From NCBI RefSeq assembly GCF_000732535.1, contig NZ_APNK01000025.1:1-57328 (forward strand): a stretch of 57,328 bases of DNA, given 5' to 3'. Below, one piece after another: positions 38,611-46,974 of the stretch (positions are counted from its first letter, which is position 1; each line of letters starts with the position of its first letter). Source of the DNA: Salinisphaera hydrothermalis C41B8. GTDB lineage: Bacteria > Pseudomonadota > Gammaproteobacteria > Nevskiales > Salinisphaeraceae. A program made the translations under genes and the position numbers. A model generated the notes under the pieces. It was given only the letters and a program-made list of their open reading frames with translations. It ran no database searches and was not told where the DNA came from.

Positions 38611-39492
38611 TCACGACTCGCCCAGCGGCAGACGCTCGATTGTCCGGCCGGCGTCGTCGATCCAGACGGTCTCCGCGCGCACGCTGATGTCTTCGAGCGA
38701 CAGGCAGACATGATGACGCCGCCCGCCGCCCTGTTCGATACGGGGCACACGGGCGGCGTTGATGTATAGCGTGTCGTCCTGGCGCGCCCAGGTTCGGCGC
38801 CAGGCGCCGGAGTGCTTGCTTTGATGATGCATGTGCCCGGCGATGACCGCGCGTACGCGATGGCCGGTGGCGCGGGCGTGTGCCAGCGCATCCCGCAGGT
38901 CCGGGTCGCCGAAATCGCCAAGCGTGGGATCGAAATCGCAACCGAACGGGTCCGTGGGCGCGTCTCCGAGCCCGGCCGGGCCATTGTGCGCCAGGACAAT
39001 CAGATCGCGTGGGGCTGTATCGATCAGCGCACACAGCCGGTCACGGCTGTCGGCGAAGCTGGATACGTTGAAAGCGTGTTTGAGGTAAGGCCGGAAATAC
39101 AGCCGGTTGCCGCCCATGGCATGCGGGCGCGCAATGATCAGGCCGAGATCGGCGGCCAGCGCGTGGCGACTGAAGCCGCCGAGCGTGACCGGCCCGAGGT
39201 CGGCCTCGAGCCGGGCGACACGTCGCCGCATGCCGATGGCGCCCCAGCGGGTTGCCCAGCGCCGACCGCGGATTTCGGCGATGAGCTGCGGCAGGGTGGT
39301 CGCGTCGTGATTGCCCGGAATGGCCCATGCCGGCAGCGTAAGCCGCGCCAGCCGCTGCGCGACCGGTCGACTGTTCACCACGCGTGCGAAATCGCCCACG
39401 AACAGCAGCGCATCGTAGCCCGATGCATTGAAGAACGCGGTGTCGCGCTCGTCCCAGGCGCCGTGGATATCGCCGATGATGCCGATCTGCAT
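38611..39492 (-). CDS. Calcineurin-like metallophosphoesterase
   Basis: A 293-aa metal-dependent phosphoesterase. The metal-binding motifs run in order: GDIHGAWDE (about 7-15), LFVGDFARV (about 30-38), IPGNHDATT (about 58-66) and later VLAHNGPAGLG and IAGHMHHQS. Substrate class (nucleotide, protein or other) is unknown. It is convergent with the chemoreceptor gene and divergent from the TonB receptor gene. Confidence 0.85.
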   Translation of the reverse strand: MQIGIIGDIHGAWDERDTAFFNASGYDALLFVGDFARVVNSRPVAQRLARLTLPAWAIPGNHDATTLPQLIAEIRGRRWATRWGAIGMRRRVARLEADLGPVTLGGFSRHALAADLGLIIARPHAMGGNRLYFRPYLKHAFNVSSFADSRDRLCALIDTAPRDLIVLAHNGPAGLGDAPTDPFGCDFDPTLGDFGDPDLRDALAHARATGHRVRAVIAGHMHHQSKHSGAWRRTWARQDDTLYINAARVPRIEQGGGRRHHVCLSLEDISVRAETVWIDDAGRTIERLPLGES

Positions 39493-39497
39493 CCGAT

Positions 39498-39509
39498 GTT
39501 TTTAAAAAC
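39498..39509. promoter_or_regulatory. AT palindrome in the phosphoesterase / receptor divergent region
   Basis: GTTTTTAAAAAC is a perfect 12-base palindrome immediately upstream of the phosphoesterase start and about 110 bases before the receptor gene. It may be part of a promoter or operator. Weak evidence. Confidence 0.25.
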
Positions 39510-39620
39510 ACGGATTTCGCGCGTCAAGTCGCCGCGACCGCGACGATATGTCGCATAGGGTGGGGCGCCTGGCCCGGCTAGTCTTGGCGCCGTTTTCAAA
39601 TCGTTTTTCGGGGGCAGACG

Positions 39621-41774
39621 ATGTGGCGTTATTCGACCATGGTGTGGGGCGGCTTGTGCCTGAGTGCGGCCACGCCGGTGCTGGCGCAGGGCGAGCCGTC
39701 GGGGCATCCCGCGGCCGGGCCGGTGCCCGCTTCGAGTGCGAGCGTCACGCAGCTCGCGCCGTTGACCGTGGAGGGCATGATCAGCCGGGCCGATCTCGTC
39801 CAGCCGCCCATCGCGTCTTCGATCGTGGATACGGCCGCAGCGATGACGGACGTGCCCGGTGGCGCCTTGATCGACAATGGTGGGCTGTCGGGCCAGGTCC
39901 AGTTCCGTGGGCTCACCGGTTATCGCAACCAGACCACGATCGACGGCATGGGCGTGGCCCCGGGCGGGCCGAACTGGATGGACCCGCCGCTACACTATGC
40001 GCCGGCCGCGTTGGTCGAGTCGCTGACGGTGACACGCGGTATTCCATCGGTGGCGGACAGCGTGGACACGATCGGCACGGCCGTGAACGCGACGACGCGA
40101 CAGAGCCATTACGCCCGCGGCGAAAATTACGAGTGGCACGGCTGGGGCGAAGCCACGACCCAAACGGTCGACGACGGCTATAGCCTGTCCGGCCAGACGA
40201 GTCTGGCCAACGACATCAATCGCCTGGGTTTGACCGCGGTGACGGATCAGGCGGGGAATCGGCGCACGCCCTACGGCAAGCTGAGGGCCTCGTCCTATGA
40301 TCGCAAGCAGTACGGGCTCGACTTCGGGCATCGCGAAGCCTGGGGCGAGAGCTCTGGCTTCGTGCGTATGCAACGCACCGGCGATACCGGCAATCTGGAT
40401 TTGCCGCTCGACGTGCATTATTTCCATAGCGCGCTGGCCGAGTTGAAGCAGCGTGCCGATATTGGCCGGACCCATCTCACCGCTCAGCTCGATTTCAACC
40501 ATGTCGAGCACCAAATGGATAACTATATTCTGCGTCCGACGCCGAATTTCTCGCCGCTCAATGGCGATATGTCCGACCCGCGCTACATTCGGGCACGCAG
40601 TCAGCGTTATGCCGCGAAGTTGCATGCGGCGCATCCGCTGGCCGGCGGCACGTTCAAGGCCGGCTTCGACGGCCGCTGGGGGCAGCACGATGCGTTCGTC
40701 GGCCATCCTAAAATGGCCGTGTTCCGGGTCGACGCCTTCGACGCTATCCGCCGCGACACCTACAGCCTGTTCAGCCAATGGGCGGGCCCGATCAGCGGGC
40801 CATGGCATGGCGAGTTGGGTGTTCGTGACAGTCTCGTGCATACCTCGGCCGGGCCGGGCGGCGTGGCGTCTTCGCTGCCGGTGCCGGCACAGCGCCTGGC
40901 CGCCGATTTCGCGGCTCGCGATCGCAATCAGACCGACAACAACATCGATGTGGTGGCGAAGCTGTCGCGCGATATCGGCCGGCGCTGGCAGGCGCAACTC
41001 GGCCTGGCCCGCAAGACGCGCTCGCCTTATTACACCGAGCGTTATGCCTATATCCCGCTGCAGGCCACGGCCGGTTCGGCGGACGGCAATAATACGATCG
41101 GCGATACCCGGCTGTCGCCGGAAGTGGCCTATATGGCGGATCTAGGCTTGAGCTTTACGGGCCGCCGGCTGAGCTTCTCGCCCGAGGTGTATTACCACCG
41201 GATCCATGATTACATCACCGCCGTGCCCTACGACGGCGGCAACCCGGACGTGATCCGGGTGTCGACCGTCAACGGCGACCCGACGCCGCTGCAATACGCC
41301 AACATCCAAGCCGAGATATACGGGGCCGACATCGCCGCCGCCTACAAGCTCGCCCCGGCGTGGACACTGTCGGGCGGCGCCGGCTACACGCGCGGCCGTC
41401 GCACCGATACGAGCGATAATCTGTATCGCATCGCGCCCGCCAATATGCGCGCGCAGCTGGTCTACGATCGAGCGGCCTGGCGGTTGTCGGTAGCCGAGCG
41501 TTATGTCTTCGCACAGCATCACATCGCCGAGTCGCATCGCGATGCGAGGTTCGGCGATCCGGACACCGGCGGCTATGCCCTGACCGATATCGCGGCCCGT
41601 TATCGGGCCACAGCGCATGTCTGGGTCGAAGTGGGCGTGGATAATCTGTTCGATCGCCGCTATCGCGACTTCATGAGCGGGTTCAACCGCGTCGACGACA
41701 GCGCCGTGCCGGTTGGCGCGCGCCTTCCGGGTGCGGGGCGCAATGCGCATGCGACGGTGCATGTGTCGTTCTGA
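39621..41774 (+). CDS. TonB-dependent receptor, OprC/NosA-like copper receptor candidate
   Basis: Outer-membrane receptor of 717 aa with a signal peptide (to about residue 22), a TonB-box-like APLTVEG (46-52), a plug with QVQFRGLTGYRNQTTIDGMG and a barrel ending in VHVSF. Two features match the OprC copper site: GPNWMDPP with Met120 and HQM at 297-299. OprC, as I recall, uses a CxxxM and HxM pair about 176 residues apart; here the spacing is 177, but the Cys is replaced by Gly116. Length also fits OprC. Copper is therefore the leading substrate, unproven. It is followed by a RegB/RegA-like pair on the same strand. Confidence 0.8.
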   Translation: MWRYSTMVWGGLCLSAATPVLAQGEPSGHPAAGPVPASSASVTQLAPLTVEGMISRADLVQPPIASSIVDTAAAMTDVPGGALIDNGGLSGQVQFRGLTGYRNQTTIDGMGVAPGGPNWMDPPLHYAPAALVESLTVTRGIPSVADSVDTIGTAVNATTRQSHYARGENYEWHGWGEATTQTVDDGYSLSGQTSLANDINRLGLTAVTDQAGNRRTPYGKLRASSYDRKQYGLDFGHREAWGESSGFVRMQRTGDTGNLDLPLDVHYFHSALAELKQRADIGRTHLTAQLDFNHVEHQMDNYILRPTPNFSPLNGDMSDPRYIRARSQRYAAKLHAAHPLAGGTFKAGFDGRWGQHDAFVGHPKMAVFRVDAFDAIRRDTYSLFSQWAGPISGPWHGELGVRDSLVHTSAGPGGVASSLPVPAQRLAADFAARDRNQTDNNIDVVAKLSRDIGRRWQAQLGLARKTRSPYYTERYAYIPLQATAGSADGNNTIGDTRLSPEVAYMADLGLSFTGRRLSFSPEVYYHRIHDYITAVPYDGGNPDVIRVSTVNGDPTPLQYANIQAEIYGADIAAAYKLAPAWTLSGGAGYTRGRRTDTSDNLYRIAPANMRAQLVYDRAAWRLSVAERYVFAQHHIAESHRDARFGDPDTGGYALTDIAARYRATAHVWVEVGVDNLFDRRYRDFMSGFNRVDDSAVPVGARLPGAGRNAHATVHVSF

Positions 41775-41854
41775 AGGCGGGCGCCGCTGACCGTGCGTGC
41801 CACGGCCGGGCATAGGACAATCGCTGGTGTGATTGCTTACAGCCCGAACGCGCC

Positions 41855-43114
41855 ATGACGCGCATGCTGCCTGCTCATGTGTTCTCGTTGGAACCTGCCG
41901 CGGTGATGCGCGTGCTGGCCGGGCTACGTTATCTGGCGGTCGCGCTGATGGGGATCGCCGTGGTGCTCATGGCGGTGGCCGGGCGGGATCTGCCGCCGGT
42001 GTTGTGGAGCCTGCCGGCAATACTGCTGGCGTTCAACCTGGGCGTCGCGTGGCGGCTGCGGCGTCTCGCGCAGCCGAGCGCGCTCGAGCTGGTCGGCCAT
42101 CTGGCGGTCGACACCCTCGCCTTGTTCGTTTTGTTCTGGACAGTCGGCGGGGCGACCAATCCGTTCGTCTCGTTGTTTCTCGTGCCGGTCGCGCTGGCGG
42201 CCACCGCCCTGTCGATCCGCCATGCGATCGCGGTGACGCTGCTCGCCGTGGCGGCGTATACCGCCTTGCTTTTGCGTTATCTCTGGCGGATTCAGGACCC
42301 GGAGGCCTTCGTCGGCTTCGAGCGTCATGTGGTCGGCATGTGGGGCAATTTTCTCTTGGCGGCGGCGCTATTGTGCGGTTTTCTGCTGGTGCTGGCTGCC
42401 GTGCTGCGTGCCCGCGAGCGCGAACTGGCCGCTCAGCGCGAGCGCCTGATGCGCGACGATGCCGTGGTGTCGGTTGCGACCGTGGCCGCGGGCGCGGCCC
42501 ATGCGCTCAACACACCGTTGTCGACGATCGCGGTCGCGGCCGAATCGCTGGCCGAGCATCCGGACCTGCCGGCGGATATGCGCGAGGAGGTCGCCACCAT
42601 CCGTAGTCAGGCCGAATTATGCGCGACCGAATTGCGGCGTTTGGTCGCTGCCCGCGATCCGAAGGCGCAGGAGGTCACGTCGCTGCAGCGCTATATCGCC
42701 CGGCTGGTCTCGGACTGGCGGGCGCGCCGGCCCGAGATCGATCTCATCGAGCATGGCCGGGAAACGCTCGACAAGCGCGCGCTGCGTAACGATCCAGCGC
42801 TCACGCAAGCGTTGGCCAACCTGCTCGACAACGCGGCCGATGCCGCGATCGCGGCGGGCGACCAACGCTTGTGGTTGACGTGGGCACGCGAATCGGCCGT
42901 TCTCGAAGTGGGTATCGATGATCCGGGTCGCGGGTTGGCCCGCGGCGCCGGCAACGGTTCGGCCAAGTCGGGCGGGCTTGGGCTCGGGCTTACGCTGGCT
43001 CGCGCGAGTCTGTCGCGGCTGGGCGGTGACCTGGTATTTACGGCGTCGGCCCGTGGCGGTACGCGAACTCTGGTGCATTTGCCGCTCGATGCACTGGAAG
43101 CGGAGGCGGCATGA
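41855..43114 (+). CDS. regB: Redox sensor histidine kinase, RegB/PrrB/ActS family
   Basis: Membrane kinase of 419 aa. Six helices (about 20-185) carry the quinone-site heptapeptide GGATNPF at 99-105, fitting the RegB motif GGxxNPF. The phospho-acceptor is His216 in AAHALNTPLSTIAVAAE. Cys257 lies 41 residues later, close to the 40 between the RegB His and its redox Cys. N box NLLDNAADAA and G box GLGLGLTLARA complete the ATPase. It senses quinone redox state or oxygen and controls respiration genes. Its stop overlaps the regulator start (ATGA). Confidence 0.9.
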   Translation: MTRMLPAHVFSLEPAAVMRVLAGLRYLAVALMGIAVVLMAVAGRDLPPVLWSLPAILLAFNLGVAWRLRRLAQPSALELVGHLAVDTLALFVLFWTVGGATNPFVSLFLVPVALAATALSIRHAIAVTLLAVAAYTALLLRYLWRIQDPEAFVGFERHVVGMWGNFLLAAALLCGFLLVLAAVLRARERELAAQRERLMRDDAVVSVATVAAGAAHALNTPLSTIAVAAESLAEHPDLPADMREEVATIRSQAELCATELRRLVAARDPKAQEVTSLQRYIARLVSDWRARRPEIDLIEHGRETLDKRALRNDPALTQALANLLDNAADAAIAAGDQRLWLTWARESAVLEVGIDDPGRGLARGAGNGSAKSGGLGLGLTLARASLSRLGGDLVFTASARGGTRTLVHLPLDALEAEAA

Positions 43115-43644
43115 AGCTGCTCATCGTCGACGACGATGCGATCTTTGCCCGGACATTGGTGCGGGCGTTGGATCGTCTCGGTCACCCGGCCTGTGCCGCC
43201 GACACGCCGGAGGCCGCCCTGGCGCTGGCGCGAGATCGCCGCTTCGATGCCGCGATCGTAGACCTGCGGCTCGGCGAGCGCAGCGGCCTGGCACTGATCG
43301 AACCGCTGCTTGGGGTCGATGCCGGGTTACGTATTCTGATGCTCACCGGCTACGCCAGCATCGCCACCGCGATCGAAGCGATCAAGCGCGGTGCGTTCAA
43401 TTACCTGCCGAAGCCGGCCACGGCCCGGCAGATTCTCGCCGCGCTGGCACACGACGCTACGGCCGACGAGGGCTCGATGGTCGAACCTCCGGCAACGCCG
43501 ACCTCGCTACGGCGGCTGGAATGGGAGCATATTCAGCACGTACTGGCCGAGCACGACGGCAATATCTCGGCCACGGCCCGTGCGCTTGGCATGCACCGGC
43601 GCACCCTGCAGCGCAAGCTGGCCAAGAAACCGGTGCAGGAATGA
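43111..43644 (+). CDS. regA: Response regulator, RegA/PrrA/ActR family
   Basis: A 177-aa regulator: receiver domain with acidic VDDD at 6-9, phospho-acceptor Asp51 in IVDLRLGERSGL, and Lys in YLPKPA near 106-111; then a short linker and a C-terminal Fis-type helix-turn-helix ISATARALGMHRRTLQRKL. The size and Fis-like end are typical of RegA rather than OmpR or NarL types. Co-translated with the kinase. Natural targets would be oxidases such as cyo and copper handling. Confidence 0.92.
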   Translation: MKLLIVDDDAIFARTLVRALDRLGHPACAADTPEAALALARDRRFDAAIVDLRLGERSGLALIEPLLGVDAGLRILMLTGYASIATAIEAIKRGAFNYLPKPATARQILAALAHDATADEGSMVEPPATPTSLRRLEWEHIQHVLAEHDGNISATARALGMHRRTLQRKLAKKPVQE

Positions 43645-43717
43645 AGGCGTTTGTATCAGAACGCGTCCGACAGCACCTGGAACGGCGTCGTTACGTTCCG
43701 CTCAGGAGGCAGCAGTC

Positions 43718-43813
43718 ATGACCGGCATTGTCATTTTCGCCATTGCGATGGTGCCTTTTTTTGGCCTGATCGGCTGGCTCGGCTACAAGGTGTTCACCAG
43801 CGGCCGACGTTAG
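43718..43813 (+). CDS. 31-aa single-helix membrane peptide
   Basis: A small gene with an excellent ribosome site, AGGAGG at 43704-43709, 8 bases before the ATG. The product begins MTGIVIFAIAMVPFFG and has one membrane helix (about 3-27) ending in SGRR, so the C-terminus is probably cytoplasmic. It starts 73 bases after regA and is likely in the same transcript. Size and topology recall accessory peptides of oxidases (CydX, CcoQ) and kinase-modulating micro-proteins, but no sequence match is recognised. Confidence 0.6.
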   Translation: MTGIVIFAIAMVPFFGLIGWLGYKVFTSGRR

Positions 43814-43948
43814 CCGCAGTCCGAGCGCAAGCCGAGCGCCGCACGGCGCCCGGCCGTCGCTGCGGTCGTTGCGACATCGGGCCGTGCCGCGGCCCGCCCG
43901 GGCGCGCGCGTGGACGCCGAACGCTGCAGCGGCGACAATCGGGCGGTT

Positions 43949-44224
43949 GCTAGGGTCTGTTGAGGTTTCGTGCGAGTCCGCGCCAAGCGCTGTTTTGCGG
44001 CAAGACGAGGCGTAGCGAACGTGGCGTAGTTGTTCTACGCGAGAGAGCGACAACGCTGTATTGCCGCAAAACAGCGCTTGTCCCTTGGGGTTGGGCCGCA
44101 AATCGCGCCCGGCGGCGTTGCGAGTCTGGGTCGTGGCACGCCACAACGCGGCGACTCGCGCCTTGCCGGACACGATTTGCGGACGCCAACGCGGCGCTCT
44201 CACGAAACCTCAACAGACCCTAGC
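43949..44224. mobile_element. MITE-like element with terminal inverted repeats
   Basis: About 274 bases bounded by perfect inverted ends, TAGGGTCTGTTGAGGTTTCG at 43951-43970 and its complement ending at 44222, each meeting CTAG, which may be the target duplication. Inside are two hairpins: a 20-of-20 inverted repeat starting CAAGCGCTGTTTTGCGG (43984-44003 / 44061-44080) and CCGCAAATCG / CGATTTGCGG (44096-44105 / 44173-44182). It has no credible coding sequence. It occupies most of the gap between 43813 and 44255, ending about 30 bases before the TraB-family gene. Confidence 0.85.
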
Positions 44225-44255
44225 GCGTCATGCTTCATTCCCGGTGATTTGTCCT

Positions 44256-45491
44256 ATGTCCGAGTTGTCGATGTCGAACGAGATCGCGTCTGCCCCGGAG
44301 CCCGCGGTCGAGGCCGGGCCGCGTCGTATTGTCCAGCGTGGCCCGCGGCGTTTCGTGCTGCTCGGCACGGCGCATGTTTCCAAAGCCAGTGCCGACGAAG
44401 TCCGCGCCGAAATCGAAAGCGGTGACTACGACCACGTGGCGATCGAGCTCTGCGATGCGCGGCACGCGGCGCTGACCCGCCAGTCCGAGATGGCGGATAT
44501 GGATCTGTTCGCCGTGATCAAGAACGGCCAGGCCGGTATGGTCGCGGCCAATCTGGCGCTCGGCGCCTACCAGCAACGTCTGGCCGACCAGTTCGGCATC
44601 GAGCCGGGCGCGGAAATGCGTGCGGCGATCGCGGCGGCCGAGGCCGGCGATACGCCGCTCACGCTCATCGATCGCAATATCGGCATCACGCTCAAGCGGG
44701 TCTATCGCAAGATCCCCTGGTGGCAGCGCGCCACGGTGCTGGCCGGACTGGCGGCCAGCCTGGTGTCGTCGGACAAGATCAAGGAAGAAGACATCGAGCA
44801 GTTGAAGGAAGGCGACATGCTCGAAGCCACCTTCAACGAGTTCGCCGAACAGTCGGAGCACATGCATGCTGCGCTCATCGACGAACGCGATCAGTACATG
44901 GCGGCCAAGCTGCTCGAACAAGACGAGACACCGGGCTCGACGCTGGTGGTGGTGGGCGCCGGCCATCTGAAGGGCCTGGCGCGCTATCTAGAAGCCGGTA
45001 TGGACGATCCGGCCGGGCGCGTGTCTGAGCTGGATAGCGTGCCGTCGGGCGCCCGCTGGGTGAAGTGGATCCCTTGGATCGTGGTAGCGGTCATCGTGGT
45101 CGGCTTCGCGCTGGGTTTTTCGCGTAGCACGGGTCTGGGCCAGCAGATGGTCGTGGAATGGGTGGTTATCAACGGTGCGCTCTCGGCGCTGGGTGCGCTG
45201 ATCGCGCTCGGGCATCCGTTGACGATCGTTACGGCCTTCGTCGCCGCGCCGATCACTTCGCTCAACCCGACCATCGGCGCCGGCATGGTCACGGCCGCGG
45301 CCGAACTGTGGTTGCGTAAACCGCGGGTGGGCGATTTCTCGACCCTGAAAACCGACGTAACCAGCGTGCGCGGCTGGTGGCGCAACCGGGTGTCGCGGAC
45401 GTTGCTGGTGTTCCTGTTCTCGACCATCGGCTCGGCAATCGGGACTTATGTCGCCGGGTTCCGGATTTTCGGGCAGTTGTTCGGGAGTTGA
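44256..45491 (+). CDS. TraB/PrgY family membrane protein
   Basis: A 411-aa protein with an N-terminal TraB domain and a C-terminal membrane domain. The N-terminal GTAHVSKAS (about 37-45), IELCDARHAAL (about 64-74) and GAGHLKG (about 233-239) are the conserved TraB/Tiki-type positions with Glu and His expected to bind metal. About four helices follow from residue 269 to the end, including TSLNPTIGAGMV. Tiki relatives are metal-dependent proteases, and PrgY lowers peptide pheromone activity; the role in proteobacteria is unknown. ATG 44256 is used, with 44271 possible. A MITE lies immediately upstream and a MITE fragment downstream. Confidence 0.85.
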   Translation: MSELSMSNEIASAPEPAVEAGPRRIVQRGPRRFVLLGTAHVSKASADEVRAEIESGDYDHVAIELCDARHAALTRQSEMADMDLFAVIKNGQAGMVAANLALGAYQQRLADQFGIEPGAEMRAAIAAAEAGDTPLTLIDRNIGITLKRVYRKIPWWQRATVLAGLAASLVSSDKIKEEDIEQLKEGDMLEATFNEFAEQSEHMHAALIDERDQYMAAKLLEQDETPGSTLVVVGAGHLKGLARYLEAGMDDPAGRVSELDSVPSGARWVKWIPWIVVAVIVVGFALGFSRSTGLGQQMVVEWVVINGALSALGALIALGHPLTIVTAFVAAPITSLNPTIGAGMVTAAAELWLRKPRVGDFSTLKTDVTSVRGWWRNRVSRTLLVFLFSTIGSAIGTYVAGFRIFGQLFGS

Positions 45492-45552
45492 CGACACTCT
45501 GACCAGTGACTCGGAGCGACCGCGCTCCTGCCGGGCCCAGAGTCTGTCGGGT

Positions 45553-45588
45553 TTGGCGCGGGCTCGCACGAAACCTCAACAGACCCTA
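45553..45588. repeat. Truncated inverted copy of the MITE end
   Basis: These 36 bases match the complement of the MITE left end (43951-43986) with a single mismatch, including CGAAACCTCAACAGACCCTA. The rest of the element is absent, so it is a remnant or solo end, placed 62 bases after the TraB-family stop. Confidence 0.8.
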
Positions 45589-45647
45589 CCGCTTACGCGA
45601 CGCTCATGTCGTGGCGCGCCGGCGAGACGGCGCGGCCGCGGATCGGC

Positions 45648-46664
45648 TCAGGGCCGATCTCGTAGCACTCGGTCGCCGGTGCGAGCCACGTGATTCGGCT
45701 GACGCTGTACATTCTCGGTGGCCTGGGCCAGGTTGAGCACTGTCTGGGCGATCGATTGCGTGGTGGCCAGCGTATCGATCGCGCCGGTGCGCAGGGCGCC
45801 GAGGATGCCGGTGACCTTGGTCGGCTCGCTGGCGGTGGCGATGACGTCGGGGATATGACGCAGGTGATCGATGGTCAGCCCGATCACTCGGCCGAGCAAC
45901 TGGGTTTCGGCGAGGTTGCCGTCGATATCGATGAAATCGTAGCCCATGATGTCGCCGACCACCCCGAGCTGGCGTAACGCGGTGATTTCGTCGTTGGTGA
46001 ACCAGCCCATGCGCACCATGTTGCTGTCTTCGAGAATATCGCCGACGCCCACCACGGCCACGTCGGCGTGCTGGGCCTTGGCCAGCGACTGGCGCACGGT
46101 ATCGTTGGCGAGCAGGGCATCGCGGATATGCGTGTCGGAGACGATGGCCGGCGCATAGAGCGTCACGCTTTCGCCGCCGAAGCGCATGGCCATCTGGCGA
46201 CAGATCTGGTCGGCGTTCATGGTCTCGCCGCCGCGATACGAGCCGCCGATGGCGCAGACGAAGCTGCAATGCCGGCGTTGATTGGACACCACATGCTCGG
46301 GCACCGCGCTCACGTTACGACCCATGCCGACCGCGACCACGCTGGTGTCGGTCAGCGTCTGGTCTAGATAGCGGGCCACCAGGCCAGCGAGCAACTCGCG
46401 CTGTCGTTCCGGGTCCTTGTGATCCACAGAGATGATCGCGCGCCGGATGCCGAAGCGTTCGATCAACGCTTTTTCCAGCGCGGCCGTGGTGTTCGGCGGG
46501 TGCTGGAGCCGGACACGGATCTCGACGATGCCATCGGCGACTGCGCGCTTGAGCAGCCGCCCGACTTTAACGCGCGAGACTTCGAAACGGCTGGCCAGCT
46601 CTTCCTGGGTCCAACCGTCGATGTGATAGAGCTTGGCCAGCTCGGTCAGTTCATCAGGTGACAT
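45648..46664 (-). CDS. SorC/EryD-family transcriptional regulator
   Basis: A 338-aa sugar-responsive regulator. The N-terminal helix-turn-helix is WTQEELASRFEVSRVKVGRLL (split around 18-38), and the C-terminal sugar-phosphate-binding domain contains GMGRNVSAV, DVAVVGVGD and GYDFIDIDG. The family includes EryD, the repressor of erythritol genes. It is divergent from the tetritol operon and is the obvious local regulator, probably binding the AATGAAC/GTTCATT sites in the 445-base gap. Confidence 0.9.
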   Translation of the reverse strand: MSPDELTELAKLYHIDGWTQEELASRFEVSRVKVGRLLKRAVADGIVEIRVRLQHPPNTTAALEKALIERFGIRRAIISVDHKDPERQRELLAGLVARYLDQTLTDTSVVAVGMGRNVSAVPEHVVSNQRRHCSFVCAIGGSYRGGETMNADQICRQMAMRFGGESVTLYAPAIVSDTHIRDALLANDTVRQSLAKAQHADVAVVGVGDILEDSNMVRMGWFTNDEITALRQLGVVGDIMGYDFIDIDGNLAETQLLGRVIGLTIDHLRHIPDVIATASEPTKVTGILGALRTGAIDTLATTQSIAQTVLNLAQATENVQRQPNHVARTGDRVLRDRP

Positions 46665-46732
46665 AGATTTTGTCTTTCACCCCTCGTGCCTCGGCTGAAC
46701 GCCTGAACAGTCTGCCCCGACGCTGGTGCGAT

Positions 46733-46757
46733 CATATGTTCGATTAATGTTCATATG
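46733..46757. promoter_or_regulatory. Operator candidate near the SorC-type regulator gene
   Basis: CATATGTTCGATTAATGTTCATATG-type dyad: CATATG occurs at both ends (46733-46738, 46752-46757) with two TGTTC units inside. It lies about 70 bases upstream of the regulator start and may serve autoregulation. Confidence 0.45.
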
Positions 46758-46944
46758 CACTAGACCTTTATCCTACGGCCTCATCCCGGTCTGTCCAGTA
46801 CCATGCTCGGCTATCAGCGCGCAATATTTCAGTATTCGCAGGAATTTGAGACCTAAGTCGTATCGACCAAAGTCTAGGTATGGAAAAGAGGGTTTCGCGT
46901 TGACCGCCCTCGGAGCGCGAAATAATATCGATCACGAATAAACA

Positions 46945-46974
46945 AATGAACCGTGAATGATCAGATGTTCATTC
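46945..46974. promoter_or_regulatory. Operator candidate upstream of the tetritol operon
   Basis: AATGAAC (46945-46951) and GTTCATT (46967-46973) are a perfect 7-bp inverted pair, with a nested GAATGA / TCATTC pair (46955-46960, 46969-46974). The GTTCAT core is shared with the dyad at 46733, suggesting one regulator binds both. Confidence 0.5.

Noticed and set aside
43960-44223. Short frames on both strands within the MITE
   Set aside because: They arise because the element is palindromic; the two strands give near-identical peptides with no known family.
46726-46941. 71-codon frame in the regulator-dehydrogenase gap
   Set aside because: It spans the operator-like dyad, has no ribosome site, and the amino acid make-up is not protein-like for this genome.
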